Source: Pantoea cypripedii
Lineage (GTDB): Bacteria > Pseudomonadota > Gammaproteobacteria > Enterobacterales > Enterobacteriaceae
NCBI RefSeq assembly: GCF_011395035.1
Contig: NZ_CP024770.1
Coordinates: 739,047 to 803,046, forward strand
Reading direction: 5' to 3'
Length of the DNA stretch: 64,000 nt
A program made the translations under genes and the position numbers. Positions 8,454-16,839 of the stretch are shown one piece after another. The notes under the pieces are model-generated. The model was not told the origin of the DNA and made no database searches. It saw only the letters and a program-made list of their open reading frames with translations. Positions within the stretch are counted from its first letter, which is position 1. Every line of letters starts with the position of its first letter.

Positions 8454-9298
8454 TATTGCAGCCTCCCGCGTTGTGGATTAATCACGTCATTAATGGCCCG
8501 ACCCAGCAGGCTCAATGACGCGACGGTAAAGAAAATCGCTATCCCAGGAATGGCGGAGATATATCCGGCACTGCGTAACACATCTCTGCCCTGCCCGATC
8601 ATGCTGCCCCAGGAGATGACGTTAGGATCGCCCATCCCGAGAAACGCCAGCGCGGCTTCGGTCAAAATGGCGTGACCGACCAGCATGGCCAGCATCGCGA
8701 CTACCGGGATCAACACGTTGGGAAGGATATGCACCAGCAGGATGTGGCTATCGCGCATCCCCATGACCTTGCCAGCCAGTACGAAATCGAGATTACGCAA
8801 CCGGCGGGCTTCGCCTCTGGCAATGCGTGCCACGTTAGGCCACGCGGTCGCCGCGATACCAAGCGTGATAGTTGAGACCGTGGGTCCGAGGATCAGTACC
8901 AGCACCAGGGTGAACAACAGCGAAGGCATGATCTGAAACAGTTCGGTGATGCGCATCAGCTGGTTATCGACCCAGCCACCATAGAAACCGGCAAAGCTAC
9001 CAATCACTAATCCCAGCACGGCTGTCAGTAATCCGGCAGCCAGTCCAATCGAGAGAGAGAGGCGTGCGCCCCAGGCAATGCCGCTCCAGATATCACGACC
9101 AAGGGTATCGGTGCCAAGCAAATGAGCCACATTCTGACCCGGTGCCAGATAGGGTCGGGCAATCATCGCCGTGGGATCGCTGCCGGTTATCCAGGGCGCA
9201 AGCAAAGCGATGGCAATCACCAGCAGCAGACCAAACGCACCACACCAGCCCGCCAGATGCGCGATAGCTTTGGGTTTTAGCAGACTGAGCGTGCTCAT
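8453..9298 (-). CDS. Peptide-type ABC transporter permease (DppC/OppC type)
   Basis: A 281-residue inner-membrane permease. A first membrane segment near residues 18-38 is followed by a periplasmic loop with LLGTDTLGRDIWS, a family landmark, then five more segments. The cytoplasmic EAA-type loop appears as EAALAFLGMGDP in the C-terminal third. It should form a heterodimer with the product of 9295-10290. The start overlaps the upstream stop by four bases. Confidence 0.9.
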   Translation of the reverse strand: MSTLSLLKPKAIAHLAGWCGAFGLLLVIAIALLAPWITGSDPTAMIARPYLAPGQNVAHLLGTDTLGRDIWSGIAWGARLSLSIGLAAGLLTAVLGLVIGSFAGFYGGWVDNQLMRITELFQIMPSLLFTLVLVLILGPTVSTITLGIAATAWPNVARIARGEARRLRNLDFVLAGKVMGMRDSHILLVHILPNVLIPVVAMLAMLVGHAILTEAALAFLGMGDPNVISWGSMIGQGRDVLRSAGYISAIPGIAIFFTVASLSLLGRAINDVINPQRGRLQ

Positions 9299-10290
9299 AA
9301 ATGGCCCCCACTGCGGCTGCGTGGATCGATCGCGGCATGCACCAGCTCGGTCAGCAGATTCACCACCACCACAAACAGCGAGGTGACAAATAAGATCCCC
9401 AGCAACAGATTCACATCGCGCGTTGACACCGCCGAGAGCGCCAGCTGGCCCAGCCCCGGCCAGGCGAACACCGTTTCAATGGTGACGGATCCGCTTAACA
9501 TCGCGCCAAATTGCAGGCCGGTCAGCGTCACCACCGGTAACAATGCGTTGGGGATGATATGCCGCCAGATCAGACGGAAGCGGCTGCAGCCCTTGGCGCG
9601 CGCGGTGCGGATGAAGTCCTGCAACGCCACACCACGGACGGACTCCTGCATCAGGCGGATATACAGCGCGAGATAACTGAAGGCGAGACAACCTGCGGGC
9701 ATCAGCAGATGGCGTGTCACATCCCAGACACTTGCCAACCCGGTAAAATCGGCCCCCATGGTGCTGTCACCACTGGAAGGCAGCCAACCCAGCTTGACGG
9801 TAAACACCACCACTACCATCAGACCAAGCCAGAACACTGGCATGGCAAATCCCAGGGTGGCGATCAGACCAATCAGGCGCTCAATGGCTGGCTTCCTGGT
9901 CACGGCAGCAATCACCCCCAGTAGCGTACCGAGCGTCACCGCGATCAGTAATGCGACCCCCATCAACAGCAGTGTGGAGGAAAGCCGCTCGGCGATAAGC
10001 TGGGTAACAGATTCGCTGTAGCGGAATGACCAGCCGAGATCGCCGCTGAGAATGTTTTTCAGATAGGAGAAGAACTGCACCATCAACGGCTGATCGCTGC
10101 CAAACTGCGCGCGCAGCTGCGCCATAAATTCGGGTGTCGCCGCTCCGGCTTCTCCGGCAATCACATCAGCCAGATCGCCCGGTACACTTTTCAGCAGGAA
10201 AAAGTTGAGGATCACCACCATAAGTGCCACCGGCAGCGCCTGTATGACGCGCGCCAGCAGCGGATGCAACCTGAAGCGAGAGATTTTCAC
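9295..10290 (-). CDS. Peptide-type ABC transporter permease (DppB/OppB type)
   Basis: A 331-residue inner-membrane permease, partner of the DppC-type subunit that follows. An N-terminal membrane segment precedes PGDLADVIAG, typical of DppB, and the C-terminal part has FAWPGLGQLALSAV, the usual DppB end-loop. Six membrane segments are expected. The start codon overlaps the stop of the monooxygenase gene by four bases (ATGA). Specificity comes mostly from the binding protein at 3779-5431. Confidence 0.9.
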   Translation of the reverse strand: MKISRFRLHPLLARVIQALPVALMVVILNFFLLKSVPGDLADVIAGEAGAATPEFMAQLRAQFGSDQPLMVQFFSYLKNILSGDLGWSFRYSESVTQLIAERLSSTLLLMGVALLIAVTLGTLLGVIAAVTRKPAIERLIGLIATLGFAMPVFWLGLMVVVVFTVKLGWLPSSGDSTMGADFTGLASVWDVTRHLLMPAGCLAFSYLALYIRLMQESVRGVALQDFIRTARAKGCSRFRLIWRHIIPNALLPVVTLTGLQFGAMLSGSVTIETVFAWPGLGQLALSAVSTRDVNLLLGILFVTSLFVVVVNLLTELVHAAIDPRSRSGGHL

Positions 10291-11450
10291 AGGCGCAGCC
10301 CCGCTTGTTTCATCAGGGGCAGTACGGCTTCACCGAAGTAAGCAAGGTCTGGTGCATAGTCGTAAAACGTCAGCTGTACGCCATCGCACCCCGCCTGTTG
10401 CAGGCGCAGCAGATACTGCACGATTTGTTCTGGCGAGCCGACCAGCTGAATATTGCCACCGACAATTTTCTGATCGCGCTGATGTCCGAGAAACGCCTGG
10501 CTGTCGCGTTTTTGTGCCGAGGCAAAAAAGTTGTCCACGGCAACCGGATCCTGTGCTTCGACAATGGCATGGTAATAATCCCAGGCTTCCTGCTCTGTGG
10601 GCCGGCAGATGATCATCGGATTGATTAAGGTGCGCAGCGTACGCTGTTGTAACGCCGCCGCTGCCCGGATACGCGCCGTGTGCGCAGGCAACGCCTGTAG
10701 CGCCGCCTCAATCTCCGCCCCTGCGGGACTGGTAATAAACACCAGATCGGAATGACGCGCGGCATAATCAATCCCGGCCTGCGAACCCGTGGCATTCACC
10801 AGCAGGGGGCGGCCATAGCGGGGTTTTGCTGCCACCCAACCCGCTTCACTCGACCAGAATTCTCCCTGGAAATTGATCTGCTCCTCATCGAGCCAGTAAC
10901 GTTTCAACAGCGCGACAAACTCTTCCGCCATTCGGTAGCGCGTGTCATGTTCAATCTGTGGCGCACCGAACATTCGGGCGTAACTGTCCTGATTGCCGGT
11001 AACCATATTCAGCCCCCAGCGTCCGCCTGAGATCAGATCCAGCGATGCACCAAAGCGCGCGAGATGCAGCGGGTGCCAGGGTCCATACAGAATATGGAGC
11101 GTGGAGATCAGCAAAATGCGTGACGTCACTGCGCTTAATGCCGCAGTCGTCATAAAGGGGTCGATGCTGTGCTCGCGATAGCGAATCTGCCCACCATAGC
11201 CCCCTTTCGGGTTCCACTCCGCCAGACCGAACACCAGATCGAAGCCCAGGGCTTCCGCCGTGAGCGTCAGCTGTTTGTTGTAATCAAAGTGCCAGTCGGT
11301 GGTACGTGCCAGCTGTGAAGGACTCCAGCCGCCACTCTGAATCGGCAGAAACAGCCCCAGCAAAAAAGGCTGCTGAAGCACGGCATGCAGCGGACTGCCC
11401 GCAATATCTGCCGGAGATGTATCGGGAATGCCTGGTGAACGCGAAGTCAT
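10287..11450 (-). CDS. SfnG-like FMN-dependent monooxygenase (luciferase-like family)
   Basis: A 387-residue protein of the bacterial luciferase-like (LLM) group. Features of the dimethylsulfone monooxygenase SfnG and alkanesulfonate monooxygenase SsuD branch are visible: RTTDWHFDYNKQL near residue 50, the HLARFGASLDLISGGRWGLNMVTG segment, and EHDTRYRMAEEF. SfnG uses FMNH2 and oxygen to turn dimethylsulfone into methanesulfinate. Whether this protein uses dimethylsulfone or another sulfone or sulfonate is not decidable from sequence. It is the first gene of operon 1 and overlaps the permease gene by four bases, tying oxidation directly to import. A LysR regulator lies 231 bases upstream on the same strand. 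Confidence 0.85.
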   Translation of the reverse strand: MTSRSPGIPDTSPADIAGSPLHAVLQQPFLLGLFLPIQSGGWSPSQLARTTDWHFDYNKQLTLTAEALGFDLVFGLAEWNPKGGYGGQIRYREHSIDPFMTTAALSAVTSRILLISTLHILYGPWHPLHLARFGASLDLISGGRWGLNMVTGNQDSYARMFGAPQIEHDTRYRMAEEFVALLKRYWLDEEQINFQGEFWSSEAGWVAAKPRYGRPLLVNATGSQAGIDYAARHSDLVFITSPAGAEIEAALQALPAHTARIRAAAALQQRTLRTLINPMIICRPTEQEAWDYYHAIVEAQDPVAVDNFFASAQKRDSQAFLGHQRDQKIVGGNIQLVGSPEQIVQYLLRLQQAGCDGVQLTFYDYAPDLAYFGEAVLPLMKQAGLRL

Positions 11451-11681
11451 TGTCGGCCCGGTTATCGTTGAGATGATGGGCCGATACTAGTGAGCCGTTA
11501 ATTCAGGAAGAAATGAGAATTGGGTATTTGTTTATGCTTTTCCAGGGAATAGGGAAATTCGCTGACACGCTTTTAATTTTATCCATATGAAAATAATCAA
11601 TTAATTTTTTAATCGCGTGGCTATTCTCAACAGCAAAGTATCCTGAACCCTAATAGGTTTTTCACTCTCTCTAATACAAGT

Positions 11682-12545
11682 TCAGGTGTTTCTGAAGCCA
11701 CTCGCCACTAACTCAAACGCCTGCTTAACCAGCGTCTGACTGGTGCCGGGGCGGATCCACAGATAAAACTGTGTATCCGGCAGGCGTGGTAAGCCATCGC
11801 TTTCACCCAGCACACGCATATCGCTGTCGAGCAATTCAATACTGCGCGCCGTCACCCCCAGCCGGGCTTTCACTGCGGCCTTGATACCCAGCAAATTGGA
11901 GGTGGTGTAAGCCGGAGACCAGCGCACCTGCGCCGCATCCAGCGCTTCAATCGCTACCCGGCGAAAGATGCTGGGATAATCGGCAAGGATCAGCGGCAGA
12001 GGGGAATGCGGGCGATGCTGATACTGCGCGGAACAGATCCACACGGTAGGAGAGGTTCGCAGCAACACACCTTCCAGCTGTGGGTCGAAACGGGTTGATA
12101 TGGTCATATCCACTTCTCCCCGGTGCAGCGCTTCCATCAGGAAGGGGCTGCGGCCAACGTCCAGCTCAATATTCAGTGACGGTGCCCAGCGGGCGATCTG
12201 GCTGAGGAGTGGCGGCAGCAGGGTATCTGCGACATCATGAGGTGAACCAATTCTGAGCACGCCGGAGAAACGGCTGTCTTTCAGCGAACGCAATGCATCG
12301 TCGTTCAACAACAACAGATCGCGTGCATAGCTCAGCAGTTGCTGACCATGCTGCGTCAGTCGTTTGGTCCGGCCTTCTTTTTCGAACAACGCCGTTCCCA
12401 CCAGGGTTTCGAGTCGTTGCATCTGCTGACTCACCGCGCCCTGGGTACGGCCTAAACGGATCCCTGCTTTGCTGAAAGTATGTGAGTCGGCCACCGCGAT
12501 AAAAGTGCGCAACAGCTCGATATCAAGATTTTCTGCGTCCGACAT
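11682..12545 (-). CDS. LysR-family transcriptional regulator
   Basis: A 287-residue LysR-type regulator. The N-terminal winged helix-turn-helix is clear (LRTFIAVADSHTFSKAG, then GRTQGAVSQQMQRLE), followed by an effector-binding domain. I chose the ATG at 12545 because AAGGGA lies 4 bases upstream; a TTG at 12566 is also open. Its stop is 136 bases before an AT-rich stretch and 231 bases before the first gene of operon 1, so it is the best candidate regulator of the sulfur genes. LysR proteins usually act as tetramers activated by a small ligand, and Cbl/CysB-type control by sulfur status would fit, though I cannot show it belongs to that branch. Confidence 0.88.
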   Translation of the reverse strand: MSDAENLDIELLRTFIAVADSHTFSKAGIRLGRTQGAVSQQMQRLETLVGTALFEKEGRTKRLTQHGQQLLSYARDLLLLNDDALRSLKDSRFSGVLRIGSPHDVADTLLPPLLSQIARWAPSLNIELDVGRSPFLMEALHRGEVDMTISTRFDPQLEGVLLRTSPTVWICSAQYQHRPHSPLPLILADYPSIFRRVAIEALDAAQVRWSPAYTTSNLLGIKAAVKARLGVTARSIELLDSDMRVLGESDGLPRLPDTQFYLWIRPGTSQTLVKQAFELVASGFRNT

Positions 12546-12731
12546 AACGTCCCTTATGGTTGCCAATTGCGGCCTGATATTTAGTCAGCCTCATGGTATA
12601 CCGTGCTGAAATTAGATGCGCCGTTGATTAATGCAACAGTGGCCTCCAGCAGGGAATTTAGTCGATATCTGTGAAATGGTGCCAGGGCATGACGAAAGAC
12701 ATTCTGACATACCCGACGGGCAGGCATAGAG

Positions 12732-12769
12732 GTGATCTCACTAAATTGATTGCACAATCAGTAGATCAC
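12732..12769. repeat. Nested dyad upstream of the LysR gene
   Basis: An outer pair GTGATCT (12732-12738) and AGATCAC (12763-12769) encloses an inner pair TGATTG (12747-12752) and CAATCA (12755-12760). It lies about 190 bases upstream of the LysR start in a region without genes. It could be a regulator-binding site or a hairpin; nothing decides between them. Confidence 0.4.
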
Positions 12770-12839
12770 AAAACGCTATGCCTGTTTTTTATTACCCGCC
12801 CATTGCCAGAGATCCCTCAGCGCTTGGGCAGATTTGTGA

Positions 12840-13043
12840 TTATTCGCAGAATTTAGCGCGAGCTTTTAGCTCTGATATCGGCGCTCCGTTGTGATGGCGT
12901 TGATTGCCACACATCCAACAAGAACACAGACAAGGCGTGTGATACGTCAAACCGTGACCGCCAATTGCATTGTTATAGCGGTTACGTTTTACTTTTAAGC
13001 GCCGCTCATGATGCTTGCGGAAAGCGCGATTTCGTTGATTCAT
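12840..13043 (-). CDS. Small basic cysteine-rich protein of unknown function
   Basis: A 67-residue protein with a very basic N-terminal half (RKHHERRLKVKRNR) and a cysteine cluster CLCSCWMCGNQR that looks like a metal-binding knuckle. I recall small proteins of this style in enterobacterial genomes and mobile elements, but know no function for them. The RBS is weak (TAGGGTG before the ATG). It lies between the LysR gene and a toxin-antitoxin pair, on the same strand as both. A nucleic-acid-binding role would fit the composition and is only a guess. Confidence 0.55.
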   Translation of the reverse strand: MNQRNRAFRKHHERRLKVKRNRYNNAIGGHGLTYHTPCLCSCWMCGNQRHHNGAPISELKARAKFCE

Positions 13044-13127
13044 TACAGAACACCCTATTTAACGAGGCGGCGTGATGCCGCCTGCTTATGTGTTCCGAGT
13101 AGACGTTAACTCTCAAAGCGGCTCTGA

Positions 13128-13472
13128 TTAATGCTTAGAAGCGAACAGTTCAGGCCCGTTATCGCGCAAGAGCTGCAACATGCGCAATACTGGCTTGCTC
13201 GGCTTGATCTCACCACGTTCCCATTTAGAAACGCTGTCTACAGTCATTCCGAACGAGTAAGCAACAAGCGACTGAGACATTCCCCAGCGCGTGCGAGCCT
13301 CTTTGATTTCTTCTGCTGTCATCTGCTTAACAGCTTCAATGCGATCACGCATTTCACGGGCTCTTGCCCGTGTTTCTGCTGCTGCTAATTCCTGGTCAGT
13401 TGCAAGCCCTAACGCATGTAGCTCTTTCATATCTTCGAGCATTTCACTGAGTGAAGCTGGTTTAGTTTTCAT
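13128..13472 (-). CDS. HTH antitoxin of a HigBA/RelE-type toxin-antitoxin pair
   Basis: A 114-residue protein with a coiled N-terminal half and a C-terminal XRE-type helix-turn-helix (RTRWGMSQSLVAYSFGMTVDSVSKWERG, residues about 61-88). It starts inside the toxin gene, overlapping it by 11 bases, which gives the toxin-first order typical of higBA-like pairs. It should neutralise the toxin and repress the shared promoter at 13881-13909, where a perfect inverted repeat lies in the spacer. Confidence 0.85.
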   Translation of the reverse strand: MKTKPASLSEMLEDMKELHALGLATDQELAAAETRARAREMRDRIEAVKQMTAEEIKEARTRWGMSQSLVAYSFGMTVDSVSKWERGEIKPSKPVLRMLQLLRDNGPELFASKH

Positions 13473-13854
13473 TGCATGTCACCTCTCTTACTATTCCGGC
13501 ATCAACCAACTTTTTGATAGCTGTTGCATCTGAGCGGAGATAAATTTTAGCCTGTTCATGAAAGCCTTCTAACTGGTCGTCTTCGATTTCCTTTACGCCC
13601 TTCTTAGTGCCATCCTTTGCCCATCCATCGAAATAAAACAGGTTTGAACCTTGTTTGAAAAAGATGATTGAACGAGCGCCACCGCTTTTACCTTCGTTCA
13701 AAGCTAAGCGCTTTTTAATGACGCCACCGCCTAAATCCCCCTCAAACACACCGTTCATCACTTCACTTGCTGCAATACAAAGTTGCGCATCGTTAAGGCT
13801 GGTTTTCTTGAATGCCTTATCAAAGCGCTTATGAACATAAAGATTAAAGCTCAT
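13462..13854 (-). CDS. RelE/HigB-type toxin (DUF1044-like)
   Basis: A 130-residue protein resembling the RelE-fold toxins of the DUF1044 kind: the N-terminal FNLYVHKRFDKAFKK, the GGGVIKKRLAL strand and GGARSIIFFKQG strand are characteristic. Such toxins cleave mRNA at the ribosome or free in the cytosol; this activity is family knowledge. A good RBS (AAAGGG) precedes the ATG. It lies first in a two-gene operon with the antitoxin. Plasmid toxin-antitoxin pairs help keep the plasmid, and this one sits between two sulfur operons like an insertion. Confidence 0.85.
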   Translation of the reverse strand: MSFNLYVHKRFDKAFKKTSLNDAQLCIAASEVMNGVFEGDLGGGVIKKRLALNEGKSGGARSIIFFKQGSNLFYFDGWAKDGTKKGVKEIEDDQLEGFHEQAKIYLRSDATAIKKLVDAGIVREVTCNEN

Positions 13855-13880
13855 AAATCGCCCTTTCCATAGTCGTGATT

Positions 13881-13909
13881 ATTATAGTAATGGTTACTAT
13901 GTCTTGCAA
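13881..13909 (-). promoter_or_regulatory. Toxin-antitoxin promoter with embedded operator
   Basis: On the minus strand TTGCAA (13909-13904) and TATAAT (13886-13881) are exactly 17 bases apart. The perfect inverted repeat ATAGTAA-TGG-TTACTAT (13884-13900) fills the spacer and touches the -10 element, so bound antitoxin would block RNA polymerase. Confidence 0.75.
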
Positions 13910-14019
13910 GCATCAAGGAAGGCAGTCTGTATCAGCGAGTTCTGCTGTTTTTCTAAAGCAACTACCCGGCTTAATAAGGGAACCGAACGTCCGATGCGGG
14001 TCAACGTCAGTGATGCGCA

Positions 14020-15312
14020 CTACCGCAACGGGGCCAGCTCCAGACTGCTGCGGAAATCGCTGCCCTGATAATCCGTATCCAGCAACCGGCGTCGTCGCAG
14101 TTCCGGCAGCAGGCCATTCAGCAACAAATCCTGCTGATCAGGTTGTCCCAGCCCATGGAGTGAGATCACATCCAGCACGCCAGCCTGATAACGTTGTTCA
14201 ATAGCATCCGCCAGAGTTTCGGGGGTGCCAGCAACAAACCAGTGACCGGTTTCTTCAGCTTTAATGATCAGCTCGCGCAGCGTCAGCCCTTCCAGCGCAT
14301 ACTGGCGGAAAATGGCCGCGCGCCCCTGCCGACGGTGGACCTGCGTCACTTCCGGGATCAGCGCCACAGGGAGCGGGCGATCCAGCGGCAAATCGCGCAG
14401 GTCCACCTCGCCCCCCAGCATATCCGCCACTCGCAGGCGACCCTGCTGGTAGTTGATGCGTTCATGCTTATCACGCAGGCGGCGCGCCACATCCGCCTCG
14501 CTGTCGCCAATAATGGCGTGGAATGAATTCATGATCAGCGGTGGATTGTGTTCCCGACCAAAGCGCCGTGCACGCTGCTGCACATCCGCCACAAACGCCT
14601 GGGCGGCGTCAAAGGTCGGTTGAGAAGTGTAAATCACCTCGGCATAACGTGCGCCCAGCGTCACCCCGGCTTCTGATTGTCCGGCCTGAAACTGCACCGG
14701 ACGGCGCTGCGGTGAAGGCGGTACGTTAAGTGGCCCGGCGACCTGAAAATAGTCGCCACGATAATGAATCGGATGCAGCCTGGCGGGATCGATACGTATC
14801 CCTCCGCTGGCGGTGCGCTGCACCGCCTCACGTTCGTTCGCATCATACAACGCATTCATCACTTCGATAAATTCGGTGGCGCGCGCATAGCGCTCCTGCG
14901 GCAGCGGCAGCTGGCTTTCACCAAAGTTCTCCTCACCCACCGATGACGTCACCGCATTCCAGCCGGCACGTCCGCCACTGACATGATCGAGCGTACCGAC
15001 CTGGCGTGCCAGATTATAGGGATGCAGCCAGCTGGTGCTGACCGTGGCAATCAAACCAATCTGCGATGTCGTCTGACTCAGCGCCGCCAGCGCAATCAGC
15101 GGGTCCTGGCTGCCGGTATTACCTGCCAGCCCGGCAGGATCGGCCTGTAAAAGATCGGCAGTGAACAGACCGGTGATTTTTTCGCGTTCCGCGAGTTTCG
15201 CCAGTTCGATGGCTCGGGCAATGCCGATCCCCGGCTGGCTGTCATTGCCCGCCGAAATCACGCTGGTGGCCCCCACCAGCGTTTTCAGTTTTCTGCGATA
15301 AGGTTGTGGCAC
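14020..15312 (-). CDS. NtaA/SnaA/DszA-type FMN-dependent monooxygenase, copy 1
   Basis: A 430-residue luciferase-like monooxygenase of the NtaA/SnaA/DszA branch. Visible landmarks are DHVSGGRAGWNAVTS near residue 108, QERYARATEF, and GPLNVPPSPQRRPVQFQAGQSEAG, the family's substrate-side segment. These enzymes use FMNH2 from a separate reductase; DszA opens dibenzothiophene sulfone and NtaA cleaves nitrilotriacetate. Compared with its neighbour at 15452-16789 the N-terminus is atypical: it lacks a tryptophan-containing WRHPD segment. It is the last gene of operon 2, after a short broken frame. An organosulfur substrate is likely from context. Confidence 0.85.
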   Translation of the reverse strand: MPQPYRRKLKTLVGATSVISAGNDSQPGIGIARAIELAKLAEREKITGLFTADLLQADPAGLAGNTGSQDPLIALAALSQTTSQIGLIATVSTSWLHPYNLARQVGTLDHVSGGRAGWNAVTSSVGEENFGESQLPLPQERYARATEFIEVMNALYDANEREAVQRTASGGIRIDPARLHPIHYRGDYFQVAGPLNVPPSPQRRPVQFQAGQSEAGVTLGARYAEVIYTSQPTFDAAQAFVADVQQRARRFGREHNPPLIMNSFHAIIGDSEADVARRLRDKHERINYQQGRLRVADMLGGEVDLRDLPLDRPLPVALIPEVTQVHRRQGRAAIFRQYALEGLTLRELIIKAEETGHWFVAGTPETLADAIEQRYQAGVLDVISLHGLGQPDQQDLLLNGLLPELRRRRLLDTDYQGSDFRSSLELAPLR

Positions 15313-15322
15313 GGTTTTCTCC

Positions 15323-15450
15323 TCAGGGGCGTGCGAAATCGGCTTTCACTTTTTGTAAGGCATCGGCATCGGTTAGCAAGCGCAGTCCGGTACGCGTCAC
15401 CGTGAACCCCTCGCCTCCAGCGCCTGTTGTTGTGCGGTGATATTCGTCAT
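15323..15450 (-). pseudogene. Short frameshifted reading frame between two monooxygenase genes
   Basis: An ATG at 15450, one base after the stop of the upstream monooxygenase, opens a frame (MTNITAQQQALEARG) that stops after 17 codons. Shifting by one base at a run of four G restores a frame (FTVTRTGLRLLTDADALQ) that reads on to a stop at 15323. If five G were present the peptide would be 42 residues. I do not recognise it. It may be a gene remnant, a sequencing slip in the G run, or a real small protein in another isolate. Confidence 0.45.
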
Positions 15451-15451
15451 C

Positions 15452-16789
15452 TCAGGCCACCTGCTGACGACGGCGTTGTGAAAACTGGTTTTCCGGCACC
15501 GCCAGCCCGAGGTTTTCGCGCAGCGTCTCGCCCTCATATTCGCTGCGATAAAGTCCGCGTTGTTGCAGCAGCGGGATCACCTGATCGACAAAATCATCAA
15601 ATGCGCCAGGGGTACCGCCACGAACGATAAAACCATCCGCTGCGCCCGCGAGGAACCACTGGGCTAAGCCGTCTGCCACCTGCTGCGCGGTACCGAGGAA
15701 ACCGGGCCGGGGCGTGGCTTCTTCCAGCGCGACCTGGCGCAAGGTCAACCCACGGTCGCGAGCATGGCGTTTAATGGACTCCGTGGTACTGCGGAAGCTG
15801 TTTGCGCCAAGGTCGCCGATGTCCGGGAAAGGCGCATCCAGCGGATATTGGCTGAAATCGTGATGCTCGAAGTAACGGCCAAGATATTCCAGCGCTTTAT
15901 CAATGCTCACCAATTCTGCGGTCTGCTGATAGCGGCGCTCCGCCTCCTCTTCGGTATCCCCGACAATCACGCTGATACCCTGAAAAACCCGAATATCATC
16001 AGCATTGCGTCCCTGGGCCACCAGGCGACGACGCACATCCTCACGAAATTCACGCGCCTGTTCCAGTGTATCCTGACGCGTATAGATGGCGTCAGCCGCT
16101 TCTGCGGCAAAGGTTTTACCTGCTTCCGAAGCGCCCGCCTGAAACACCACCGGCCGCCCCTGCGGTGAGCGACCCACGTTGAGGGGGCCCTGCACTGAGA
16201 AATACTTGCCCTGGTGATTGAGGGTATGCAGTTTGTCAGGATCGAAAAACTGCCCGCTGTCTTTGTCACGCACAAAGGCATCTTCTTCCCACGAATCCCA
16301 CAACCCCTTCACTACCTGCAAATACTCGCTGGCAACGCGATAACGTTCGTCATGCTCAGGATGGGTGGCGCGGGAGAAGTTCTTCGCCGATCCTTCCAGC
16401 GGCGACGTCACCACGTTCCAGCCAACGCGCCCGCCACTCAGATGGTCAAGGCTGGCGAACTGGCGCGCCACGGTAAAAGGTTCGCTGTAGGAGGTGGAGA
16501 GTGTCGCCACCAGGCCAATGTGTTTTGTTACCAGCGCTAGCGCCGATAGCAGGGTGATGGGTTCGAAACGGTTGAGAAAATGCGGGATCGACTGAGGCGT
16601 GATGTACAGGCCATCGGCGACGAACAGAAAATCAATTTTCGCCTGCTCAGCCTTTCGCGCCAGCTCCAGCACGTAGTCCACGTTGATGCTGGCATCAGCC
16701 ACCGCATCCGGATGACGCCATGCCGACATGTTGCCGGAAGCCCCCTGAATAATGGCACCCAGCCGCAGCTGGCGTTGTGTCTGACTCAT
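15452..16789 (-). CDS. NtaA/SnaA/DszA-type FMN-dependent monooxygenase, copy 2
   Basis: A 445-residue luciferase-like monooxygenase with the full layout of the NtaA/SnaA/DszA family: SAWRHPDAVADASIN near residue 22, LARKAEQAKIDFLFVADG, DHLSGGRVGWNVVTS, EHDERYRVASEY, and GPLNVGRSPQGRPVVFQAGASEAG. It would oxidise its substrate with FMNH2 and oxygen in the cytosol. It lies 50 bases after the fused ATPase gene, so the importer and the enzyme are co-expressed. Organic sulfur compounds such as sulfones or thioethers are the likely substrates given the company, though the family also contains enzymes for carbon-nitrogen bonds. Confidence 0.88.
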   Translation of the reverse strand: MSQTQRQLRLGAIIQGASGNMSAWRHPDAVADASINVDYVLELARKAEQAKIDFLFVADGLYITPQSIPHFLNRFEPITLLSALALVTKHIGLVATLSTSYSEPFTVARQFASLDHLSGGRVGWNVVTSPLEGSAKNFSRATHPEHDERYRVASEYLQVVKGLWDSWEEDAFVRDKDSGQFFDPDKLHTLNHQGKYFSVQGPLNVGRSPQGRPVVFQAGASEAGKTFAAEAADAIYTRQDTLEQAREFREDVRRRLVAQGRNADDIRVFQGISVIVGDTEEEAERRYQQTAELVSIDKALEYLGRYFEHHDFSQYPLDAPFPDIGDLGANSFRSTTESIKRHARDRGLTLRQVALEEATPRPGFLGTAQQVADGLAQWFLAGAADGFIVRGGTPGAFDDFVDQVIPLLQQRGLYRSEYEGETLRENLGLAVPENQFSQRRRQQVA

Positions 16790-16839
16790 GTCCTTCTCCT
16801 GAATGTGGCATTTTAAAACCCGCGCGATACAGCGCGCCG

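Noticed and set aside
12567..14019. Toxin-antitoxin block as a transposon insertion
   Set aside because: I saw no transposase, terminal inverted repeats or target duplication at its borders, so insertion by a mobile element cannot be supported.
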